A stretch of DNA of 64,000 nt from Anomalospiza imberbis (Eukaryota > Chordata > Aves > Passeriformes > Viduidae), in contig NC_089691.1 of assembly GCF_031753505.1 (NCBI RefSeq), positions 20,594,085 to 20,658,084 of the forward strand, written 5' to 3'. Both the position numbers and the translations under genes were made by a program. The notes under the pieces were generated by a model. It was given only the letters and a program-made list of their open reading frames with translations, made no database searches and had not been told where the DNA came from. Below, in pieces: positions 46,435 through 55,911 of this stretch (its first letter is position 1; every line of letters starts with the position of its first letter).

Positions 46435-48399
46435 CTTTGAAATCAACTGAACAGGAACATCCCTGGGGCTCAGCCCCTTTGCCATCTCCACCAGCACAGT
46501 GTTTTGGGCTGCTGGAATGAGTCTTTCCTTGGCTACTTTTCCAAATGAAGGAAGGAAATGCTGATTAAAATACTGCAACATTCCCTCTGTTGTAAGATCT
46601 CTTGTAATAGCTCCTGTTATAAAAGAATCACACAGTTGTCTGTAGTAAAAGTTGTTCCATCTCAGTGAATTCCAATCAAAACACTTAGCTGAAAAGGCAA
46701 AAATTCCAAATTAAAAAACGAGCATGATGAATTATCCCCAACCCTCTCAACTTCTGCGAGGTTTTGGCAAAAGCATCTTTGCTTTAGGATTCCAGCAGTG
46801 ACATCAGAGCTGGGGAGAAGGTGCAGATTCCCTTTTAGTGAGATTAAAACGAGGTTTATTTACTTTAGATTAATGCTGTGAGTCATTGTCCTTCTTAACG
46901 ATTCAGGTTTGACTCGCCCGAGGTCACCTGAGGCAAACCCCCCGGCCCAGCCCCTGTTTATGCAATAATTAATCTCACAAGTGACAGCCCAGCCTAACAG
47001 GCTTACACACAGATGACGTTTTAATTTGCTAAAATAATTTTAAGCAGGATTTATGCAGCCAGCACTTCAATATACACCTAAAAATACCGGGAGAGAGCAG
47101 CGGAGGCGGTTCTGCACGGCCAAGTTTGGGGCCAGGTGCCATCCCAGCAAGAAGAATGAGGGATTTGTCTCTACAAACCAGCTGTGGGTCTGCTGGTGGA
47201 TAAAACCAGCACTGAGAGATTAAAGTAACAATGGGATGGATTCCACTGATTGATGAATGGAAAAAAAGATATTTGCTTTTACAAATAGACCTTAGTGTTG
47301 CTGATAAATTAAAGTGGACTCCGAAAGATGAAAGAAACAATGGGGGAAAACCCTAAATTCTGTAAGAATTAAAAATTTAAGGGAGGGTCATACATTAGAG
47401 GGAAATCTTCGGTATCAAGAAATCTGAACTTATCAAGTACCTCAGGCAATGGGGAAAGACAGAAGGGAAATGCAGTCAGGAATTAGGATAAAGAGGAGGC
47501 TGCGTCCTCCAAAAATTGGAGAGACCCCAGGGGAATGCCCCATGGCCTCTCCCTTTATTCGAATAAAGAAAAAGGACTCCTCTGTCTCCTTTTCGGACAT
47601 AAACCTCTGTTGTTTGTGGATTAATTTTCCTGTCATCAGGAGGTGTGGAGCGGAATTTGGGATATCAAAGAATCCAGGGAAGCTCTGTCCTGATCCCTCC
47701 ACCGCAGGTGAACCTTTCAGAGCCATTCACCCTGAAAACTGATGGGAACTTAAGTCTGAACTGAGAACTAAGTGCTGAATTAAGCAGGACTTTGCTGCCT
47801 CACCTGTACCTGTGCTGGAGATGGGATGGAATATGGGGGGAAAGGACATCATGTCAGCTCGTCCCTGATTCAGCTCCTCTCCAGAAGTGCTTTTAGGGAC
47901 AACTACAATGATGTTCATCTATTAAAACCTTTTATAACATCCCTCTGGCAACAAGCTCTGCACACACCGCTGCCATCACCAACGTCACAAAACTTCAGTA
48001 ATCACAACACACTGAGAGCAACGTCAAAAAAATAAAGATAAAAAGGCACATGGTGCTACCTAGTCTCATCTTTTCTAATTAAACCCCTCAATTATCAAAA
48101 TACTGAACTATGTCACTGAACACAAACCCAGATTTCCAACTCCTTTCCCCCAGCGTTTAACTCTGTTGTAATGCAGATTCCTCGTGGCTCAGGCTCAAAA
48201 GCACCTTCCCCATCCCCAAAAGATTCGCACTTAACCAGCCACTTAAACACCCCCCATCGCTGGTGAAATGGAGCCAGAAAAGCAACCCAAAAATTCACAG
48301 CATCCTTCTCCAACAGATTTCCACACAAATGAACCCAGGAGGATCAGCACGAGTGGAGACCCAGCTCCTCCAGGTGATTTGGGAGCCTCGCCGCGTCTT
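46435..48399. other. Unique sequence, nothing recognised
   Basis: Nothing recognised. Short frames only. Confidence 0.5.
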
Positions 48400-48680
48400 T
48401 AAGTACATTTTAATAAAAAATTATTGTGAAACAAAATGCTGCTTGTTTTTAACCTCTTCAGCTGAATAGATTAGAGGGGCCAGATGCGTTATTGATTTAA
48501 TCACAGCCACGAGAATAAAAGCGCCTCGTATCTTGCTCCATTAGGATTTTATACTGCAGTATTCGGCTGCAGTTCGGCATCTTGGGATAAAAACACATTT
48601 GGCACAAGCAAAGGTCACTTCCATCGAACCTGGTGCAGTAATTACAGCCTGCGGAATACCAAATGTTCCTTAGGGATGCT
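48400..48680. other. Possible conserved non-coding element
   Basis: Repeat-free, with CpG words preserved in AT-rich DNA (gatgcg, ccacgag, gcgcctcg, attcgg, gttcgg, atcgaa, cctgcgg) and homeodomain-type sites (tgatttaatc, gtaattac). Enhancer-like by composition only. Confidence 0.2.
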
Positions 48681-49001
48681 TCATTTAAGGAAAAGCTGAA
48701 TTAGCTGCAAAATCCCAGCAGCAAACCCGGGCTGACTCTTGGGGGCGATGCCATTGAGCAGGACGGGTCCAGGATGGGAAATGAGACAGCTCCAGCTAGA
48801 AACTTTGCTTTAAACCAAATTAAACCTAATTAAAAGTGCAGACCAAAGGGCTTAGATGCATTTTTGAGCGTGTATTACCTTTTTTTCCACACTCGGCTGC
48901 TCACGAGCTGCCACGCTGATCTTCCTTGGATCATTTTTCTTTAAATAAAGTTCTCCAGCATCTACCGCATGATTCCAGCGCTGCAACTTTCCAATGAAAA
49001 G
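48681..49001. other. Unique sequence, nothing recognised
   Basis: Nothing recognised. Confidence 0.5.
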
Positions 49002-49085
49002 AAAAAAAAACCCAAAACCAAACCAAAACATAAACATAAACAAAACCTCCACAAAACAAACAAACAAACACCCAAACAAAGAAAA
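49002..49085. repeat. (AAAC)n-like low-complexity tract
   Basis: A/C-only sequence with CAAA and AAAC units (acaaacaaacaaac) for about 80 bases. Confidence 0.85.
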
Positions 49086-49528
49086 ACTTGGAACATTTAA
49101 ATTCCTCAATGGTAAAGGAACTGGAAGAAAAGCGCGCCCATCACTGCATCGTCAGGATGGGCATCCCCAGGGGCAAATGAGGGAGAGGGGAAAAAAAAAA
49201 AACCCTTAAAGTTCCCTGAGCAACTTTAGGCCAATCCTCTCAATTATGGGAGTACCAACCTAATAGTGTTAATTAATGTTTGCCCCTTTTTAATCGATAT
49301 CTGAAATAAAACTGATAATGAAGGCGAGTGATTTCCTTGAGGGATTTTATGATTGCTGATCATTACAATCGGGGATGGATTAGGGGTTGTCAGCAGTCGA
49401 TGGGCATCCAGAACTCCTATAGCCGAGCCTTACATTGGGAACTTGGTTTTTTTCCCACCAGGATGTGAGCAATTAATGAGAATTAAAGCTCTAATTGTGA
49501 TTACCGACAAAATTGCCCCTGGAGTGAG
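49086..49528. other. Unique sequence, nothing recognised
   Basis: An A run at 49190-49202. Nothing else is recognised. Confidence 0.5.
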
Positions 49529-49534
49529 AAGTTC

Positions 49535-49880
49535 TGTCGCTATTGGACACGAAATGAGTACATAGAAGCTTGGTAAGTTCAAAAGAGAAAAAGGAGAAAG
49601 TTTTATTCGAACATCTGTTATTTATAGAATTCCAGAGGTGACCGTGGATTGGAGGATGGAATTACCACCTCTCCAACCACACTGGTCAAACCAACAGTCC
49701 ATCAATTCTCTCCTCTTACAAAGAAGAATGCAAAACAATCGTTATTTACATGAACAGTGTGAGAAACTCCAGTGGAAGTATGTAAACATTATCAGAAGGC
49801 TGAAGAAGTTTCATGAGAACTTTAAAACTTTCAAAAGAACTATAAAAGAAAACTTAACACTTTGAAAAATCAGGGCAACA
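49535..49880 (-). mobile_element. Solo ERV LTR, copy 1, with 6-bp target duplication
   Basis: On the minus strand this 346-bp unit starts TGTTGCCCTG and ends AGCGACA. It carries a TATA-like ctataaataac and the polyadenylation signal gaataaaact in the right order. It is flanked on both sides by aagttc (49529-49534 and 49881-49886), an exact 6-bp target duplication of the kind made by ERV2/ERVK-type integrases. No internal region is left, so it is a recombined solo LTR. A second copy lies at 52065-52403. Confidence 0.88.
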
Positions 49881-49886
49881 AAGTTC

Positions 49887-50355
49887 AGCCTCCTGTCCCT
49901 GATGGGGACAGGCAAGAGCAGCTGTCCCCACCCTGAGTGAAGGAGCAGCAGGCGCGTGTGGATCCCTCATGAAAGCTTGCTAAGGATGGTTTGCAGGCGA
50001 TGTTTGTTAAACAAACACCTCTGGAGTGCTGCCCTTCAGAGAATGAGCGGTTCAGGCTCTAATCCCTGCGCTGGGTGGGTGGCACAAACACAAACCTCTC
50101 GAGCCGGTTAGCAGAGACGGGTTTATCCAAAATCTCTGCAGGACTTGTTGCCCACAGTAAAACACTGAGCTGTCGGTATTGTGGAGGGTAGGTGTTTTCT
50201 CTGAACAAAATAACTATTTATTTTTTATTATGAGTTGTTATAATAGCCATGAATTCTATTAGCAGATGTGCTTTTAATTCTCTGAACCCCTCAGAAATCG
50301 TTCAGTCACTGAGTTTCAGTTCTGACCCCTCCCAATGCCCAAACTTCATTTTTTT
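49887..50355. other. Unique sequence, nothing recognised
   Basis: Nothing recognised. Confidence 0.5.
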
Positions 50356-50657
50356 TATAGAATCCCAGAAGTGTTTGGGTTGGGAGGGACCTTAAATCCC
50401 ATCCAGTGCCACCCCTGCCATGGCAGGGACACCTTTCATTACCCCAGGCTGCTCCAAGCCCTGTCCAGCCTGGCCTTGGGCACTGCCAGGGATCCAGGGG
50501 CAGCCCCAGCTGCTCTGGGCACCTGTGCCAGGGCCTCAGCACCCTCTGAGTAAAGATTTTCTTCCCAAAATCTGATTTAAATCTTCCCTCTATCACCTTA
50601 AAACCATTGCCCTTGTCCTTTCACCATCTGCCCACAGAAAAAGTCCCCCTCCCTCCT
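50356..50657 (-). mobile_element. CR1: CR1 LINE 3' fragment
   Basis: Inverted tail 'tatagaatcccagaagtgtttgggttgggagggaccttaaatcccatccagtgcc', then 'ggcagggacacctttcattaccccaggctgctccaagccctgtccagcctggccttgggcactgcc', extending to 'accattgcccttgtcctttcaccatctgcccac'. Well preserved, hence fairly young. Confidence 0.95.
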
Positions 50658-51059
50658 TTTTACTTTATTCTTTATTTCTGCATTGCTTTTATTGCTTAAA
50701 TACAAACTATTTTAATTGTTTGGGGTTTTTTTTTTCTGGTTTTGTTTGGGATTTTTTTACTTAGTTTAGTACAAATAGATGGTATAAAATTTAAGTGTCC
50801 TTCCACCTGCAAACAGAGCCTGGTGGTAACTTGGAACACGAGGATAATAAACAAGGCAAAACTGTGGCCACTTGTTACAGAGTCTGAATTTCTCTTTTGT
50901 TAGAATTAAATGTATGGAATGAGACAGTATTTATTGTTTAGACTCAGATATTTATTAGACTTAGATAGACTTAGATATTTATTAGTTCTCATTTATATTA
51001 CAATCTCACAAACTGTGAGTTCTACAGCACTTCACTCTTATAAATTAAAAATAGAAGCA
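50658..51059. other. AT-rich sequence with a 27-bp-period duplication
   Basis: gactcagatatttattag at 50941-50958 recurs as gacttagatatttattag at 50968-50985. Otherwise only a T run (50727-50736). Confidence 0.6.
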
Positions 51060-51615
51060 TGTCTCTCTTATATATGTAATAGTAATAATAATCATTATTA
51101 TTATTACTATTACTATTAATTATTATTACTTAACATGTAATAATAATATAGTAGGTGTAATTATATATAATATATAATATATAATATATAATATATAATA
51201 TATAATATATAATATATAATATATAATATATAATATACAATATATAATATATAATATATAATACATAATATATAATATATAATATATAACGTATATAAAA
51301 TATATATTATATACTATATACAGTATAATATAAAATATGTAATATATAATATGTATTATATAATATATATAATATATTATATAATGCATGTAATAATATA
51401 TATAAAACAAGATAGATCAATTTTTAATTTATTCTATTAAAAATAAAATTATCTCTCTCCTATATGTGTAATAGTAACTATAATAATAAATATATGTATG
51501 TGTGTAATGATAGCATAATACTATTATATTTATATTTATTATATTATTATTACTATATAAGTAATAATATAAGAATAACAATATAGCAATATATAAAAAA
51601 CATTTTTAATTAAAG
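51060..51615. repeat. Large AT-only satellite-like tract with 7-bp core unit (AATATAT)n
   Basis: Nearly pure A/T for about 550 bases. It begins with ATT/ATA trinucleotides (51080-51130), changes to regular AATATAT heptamers from about 51160 to 51290, then becomes irregular. The heptamer period puts Tyr and Ile in all frames and gives a spurious minus-strand open frame. A likely site of strand slippage and assembly uncertainty. Confidence 0.92.
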
Positions 51616-52058
51616 AAATTAAGACTCTTCAGCTGCTGGTCCCCACGAAGTCTCCCGAGGCCAGACTGCCGCCGCCCAAATCCAAGTGGCTCTGCAGTGG
51701 GGGTTTCACCTCTGCAAGCTCACCTGGAGGGCACAAATCCTGCCCGAGTGTGGGTTTTATCTCCCCGGAGCAGGAGCAGGAGCTTCTCTTTATCTCTGTT
51801 TGTGCAGCATCCAGCAGGCAGGGACATTCCTGGGCAGGACCTTGAAATGCAGCAGAGATGTCCCAGCTGGAGGGCAGGGTGGGAAGAAGGAGAACACACA
51901 CTCAAAGAGTGATTTTGGGGGTTTTAAGTGAAGGGATATGTGTGAAAACCGTTCGGTGTAAAGGAAAAGTGGAATTGTGCAGCAGAGAAGTGCTTTGTAT
52001 ACATAAAAATCATGGATTTTAACAGCAGAAGCTATGAGTATAAAAACCAATAAAAGTA
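51616..52058. other. Unique, moderately GC-rich sequence
   Basis: Overlapping open frames on both strands (51629-51931) follow from GC content. No domain or repeat is recognised. Confidence 0.5.
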
Positions 52059-52064
52059 TGAAAC

Positions 52065-52403
52065 CATCGCTATTGGACACGAAATGAGTACACAGAAGCT
52101 TGGTAAGTTCAAAAGAGAAAAAGAGCTAAGTTATTTTTGACTTTGTAATATATAGAATTCTAAAAGTGACAGTGGATTGGAGGATGGAATTACCACCTCT
52201 CCAACCACACTGGTCAAAACTAACAGTCCATCAATTCTCTCCTCTTACAAAGAAGAATCTAAAAAAATCATTATTTACATGAACAGTGTGAGAACTCCAG
52301 TGGAAATATGTAAACATCAGAAGGCATGGAAAACTTTTAAAAGAACTTTAAAACTTTGAAAAGAACTATAAAAGAAAACTTACTTTTAAAAATCAGGGCA
52401 ACA
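52065..52403 (-). mobile_element. Solo ERV LTR, copy 2, with 6-bp target duplication
   Basis: Homologous along its full length to copy 1 and in the same orientation, starting TGTTGCCCTG on the minus strand. Flanked by tgaaac at 52059-52064 and 52404-52409, a different 6-bp duplication from copy 1, which shows a separate integration. The 3' terminal CA is changed to TG, the polyadenylation hexamer has been lost, and part of the U3 around 'aaggctgaagaagtttcatgagaac' is shortened, so this copy looks older or more decayed. Confidence 0.87.
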
Positions 52404-52409
52404 TGAAAC

Positions 52410-53849
52410 TATGAAAATTTTGAGCTATGACTGTATAAAAACCTGTAATTTTTGTAGCACCGATGACATCAGGGCTCATTCCTACAGATTATTTCCACAA
52501 AGGAAGGTTTAGTGATGCAGCGTCTCACTGGGAGCCAGCAAATTGCTAAAGAACCCTGACCTTGCTGCCACCAGCACCTCTGGAAAGGAGGAGCCTGAAT
52601 TTCCTTTCCAAAAGCTCCCTGTTCCTCACCTGGAGCTCCATTAAGTGCCTATGTTCAGGTAATATCCTTAAGTGCTTCATTTAACAAGCTCATGGCATAT
52701 TAATTAAGACTTGCCTTGGGTTTTTCCCCTTTGAAGAGCCTGAGTTGTGAGACAGGTGAATTAAATCTGTGAAACTCAAATTTCCCTGAGGTTTTCCCTC
52801 CAGCTTCCAGCCTCGTGTGCCACTAAAGCCTTGGTGACAGCTCCTGGCCCTCTGACTGAGCTTCTTGGGGTGCCCAGCCTGCAGTGACAGCTCTTGGAGA
52901 GCTGTGGGGTTTTATGAGCCATGGGAATGCAGCCTCCAGCTTTGGAAAGGGCTGCAGAGGAGTGGGGAGTCCATGGCAGGGTAATCACAGCCTTGGACAG
53001 AGCTCTTGCTGCCACAGCCAGAAATTCAGATTATCCAACTGCTCCCCAGCACTGGAGTGACACTGGGAATGGGCAGGAGGCACAGAACTGGCTCAGGAGC
53101 CAGGACCCAGATGGCTCCTGCTGCTCTGCTCAGCAAATCTCTGTTTTTTTCATCTCGGGGGTTGGCAAATCCAGGTCTGCGTGTACTCCACCCCTGCACC
53201 ACAGCACCAGAGGATGGGGGCTGGAAAACACGACCAGCAACATCCCAAAGCTCACTTTAGGGTTAATTTGGGTTTGGGGTTTGTTTGTTGTGGTTTTCTT
53301 TCTTGTAAAAGCTGGCTTGTTTAGTTGTACTACAGGAATCATTTATGAGCACCACAAAGTAGTCAGGCAATATTCAAATCTCTGAGTCTGCTGCAAATTT
53401 GGGCACCAGTGTAAGGCTGGGGATGGCTTGGCCAGGGCTACTGGCTCTTGGAAAGCCTCAGTTTGGATCTGAGTGTCCTCTAAATACTTCACTGGAGGAG
53501 GCAAAGCAGGGATGCATAAAACAAATGGAGTCTTTACAAATATATTTCAGTCTGTGATTAAATTTTTGAGTTTCTCAGTCCCTGCAGTGGTGAGTGAGAG
53601 GACAGGAGCAGCAAATCCACCTGGGTGTGCTCTGCTGTGTCTGGAGCTGCTTTTCCAGGAAGGGAAGAGCAGATCAGGGAGCCCCAGATCTTAGTCACAG
53701 ACTGCATTGGCAGATCAGAACTTAAAAACATCCCAAAGTGAGAATCTGCAATTCAAGGAACAGATAAAAATCCTGAATGAATGGGAACTCTGAATTCCAT
53801 AGGTTAAAGGTGGTGGATTTGTGCACAGGGAGTCAGAGCTCCAAGCCAA
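52410..53849. other. Unique sequence, nothing recognised
   Basis: The 154-codon plus-strand frame (52921-53385) is GC-rich with no recognisable domain. Nothing else is seen. Confidence 0.5.
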
Positions 53850-54009
53850 GCTGATACCTTGGAAAAATTGCTAACAGAATTCTTGGTACAAAAATCCCAG
53901 CTCCTGTAAGAGGAACTGTGCCAGCAGCTTTTCCAAGGCACAATTCCTATCACAGGAGCTGGGATTTTTGTACCAAGAATTCTGTTAGCAATGTTTCCAA
54001 GGTATCAGC
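53850..54009. repeat. 160-bp near-perfect hairpin (inverted repeat)
   Basis: Left arm 53850-53907 (58 bp, from gctgataccttgg) and right arm 53952-54009 (to ccaaggtatcagc) are reverse complements at 57 of 58 positions. The stem continues inward for 15 more bases (53908-53922 with 53937-53951) at 12 of 15, leaving a loop of about 14 bases around 53923-53936. The match stops abruptly at both outer ends. There is no transposon end signature or target duplication. Either strand would yield a very stable double-stranded RNA. Confidence 0.95.
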
Positions 54010-55006
54010 AAATCCTGTACTCATGGTAAGGGGTCTCAGGGTCCCCATCCTGATTAATTACCTGATTAATTACCCCACACTGGAGAGGGCAGCAATGAGC
54101 TTTTAGGGAGCTGACAGTTCATCCATTTCCTTGGTCCCAAGCACTCTTACCCAGCCTGGGACACCAAATTAATCTGCACAAACCATCCCCTCTTATGGCA
54201 CACCCTAAGAAAGAGAACCCTAGTAGAAAGCAGTTAATTCTACAGCCTTTCCCCTCCTGAGGCCTCTCCCAGGCAATTCCAGCACTCTCCTTATTAATCC
54301 TATATCCCTCTGCTGGGAAATCTCCTCATTTCCATATCAGCACTACCCAAGGAGTGATATAATGTCAGGATTTTCCTCCTCCCCCTCCATGGGAGGAAGC
54401 TCTAAATAAGTGCGGCAAAGAATTCCCCTCTCTTTGTTTGCTTCTTGTGCACTTTATGGCCTCCATGAGAATTGCTGCCTGCTACATGGGAAAATGAAAT
54501 AATGAAAATAGGCAGGATCCTCACTCTGTGTCTTTGTAGTCATTCTTTGGAATGTGTTTCTCTGGAGTAAAATCAGGTTTTGAGCTCAGAGTAGTAGCAA
54601 GAGCATCTCTCTGTGGTGGACTGAGGTGCTGGATGCTGTTGTGACAAAAAGGATCAGGTAAAACGAGACATTTGGGGTTACTTACAACCTCCCTTTTGGC
54701 CTCCAGAGCTGCAAATTAAAAATATTTTAATTTTGGAGCGGTGCAGTGCCCACACTCTGGGGATGTGGCTGAGCCTCTCCTGCCTCACAGTCACAGCATT
54801 AATTGAGTTCCCTAAATTGTCCCAGTGGGTTCAAAGCAGAGCTGGGTTTGTCTCTGCCTTCTGCTCCCCGGCACTGTCTTTATGTCACCCACACTGTCCC
54901 CAGGACAGATTTATAGGGACACACACCCATGGACAGGGGGGCTGAATACACTTGTCCCAGCCTAGTGATTTTAAACAAAACTGCTAAAAATACAGACTCA
55001 TGAAAT
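54010..55006. other. Unique sequence, with a 12-bp tandem pair just downstream of the hairpin
   Basis: cctgattaatta is present at 54049-54060 and 54061-54072. Otherwise nothing recognised. Confidence 0.5.
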
Positions 55007-55029
55007 AAAAAAAAAAAAAAAAAAAAAAA
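55007..55029. repeat. Poly-A run (23)
   Basis: Uninterrupted A run. The sequence 5' of it is not recognisable as a retroposed gene. Confidence 0.95.
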
Positions 55030-55825
55030 CAAAACAGATTGATTCCTTAGACAGGAATACTTAATGGGAAGCAAACAGTAAGTCAAACATGATTTTTTAT
55101 ATAATTTTGAGGGAACTGGGGGATGTAAAAGGGAGGGAATATATAAAATGAGTTGTAGACTCCTTGCAGAATATCCTGCAGCTCCCTTGTAGTGTCCCCT
55201 TGCTTTCTTTGAAGGGTTAAAATGAAATGCAGTGGTTTTCTGATCCCTGGGTACGTGGTGATTGATCAGAACAATTCCTTATGTATGAACAGAATCCTCT
55301 GGATAAACTCACTCCAGATACTGAGGGCTATGAATGTGCTACAGACCAAACATTCATGTTTCACTTGGATTATTTAAACTCATATTCACCAGGGTCTAAA
55401 AACACTTGTCTGAAAGCAAGGAAAGTGGTTAAAAATTAAATGCATTTCTGAGAGAGTCCTGTCTAGGTATGTTTTAGTGACAGGAGAACATTCCAATACA
55501 CAATACATTAGAAATTGAGTAAAATAAGACAGGAAGAAAGTGATAAAGCACAAAAAATGCCAGTGCACGTACGTCTACGAGTGTGTTTGGATCCAAGAAA
55601 TGTCTGGGTCATGCAAAAAATCCAGGTGTTGCTCCGTGTTAATTGTGTTCTCTTCCTCAAAAGAGAGCAGTACCTGGAATTTCACCCACGGGCCATTCTC
55701 CCTCTGTGCATTTCATGAGATCAGGTCAGGTCAGGCCTGCCATCCCCAAATAATCATGTTCCCAGTTGTACATGTATTTATGTCTTCATTTAACATGCAT
55801 TCTCTGACCCTTCACTATTTTGCAG
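55030..55825. other. Unique AT-rich sequence
   Basis: Nothing recognised up to the acceptor-like tract cccttcactattttgcag at 55808-55825. Confidence 0.5.
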
Positions 55826-55911
55826 CTCTCAGCAGCTCCAGGCAGGAGCACGGACTGTGCAGGGCTGGAGTTCAGTCCCGACCAGGAGGATGGAGCTGAA
55901 ACCTGCCCCAG
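55826..55911 (+). other. Exon-like candidate (86 bp), unknown
   Basis: A strong pyrimidine-rich acceptor (ttcactattttgcag) and a consensus donor (ccccag|gtgagg) bound this GC-richer interval in AT-rich flanks. Two frames are open across it, one closed. At 86 bp, openness is not informative. It may equally be a non-coding-RNA exon or coincidence. Confidence 0.18.

Noticed and set aside
49560..49585. Donor-like cttg|gtaagt as a possible exon boundary
   Set aside because: It is internal to the solo LTR and is shared by its second copy, so it belongs to the repeat.
51126..51410. 94-codon Tyr/Ile frame
   Set aside because: Pure translation of the AATATAT array.
52921..53385. 154-codon plus-strand frame
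   Set aside because: GC-rich region with alternative frames also open. It ends in repetitive T/G sequence, with no family resemblance.
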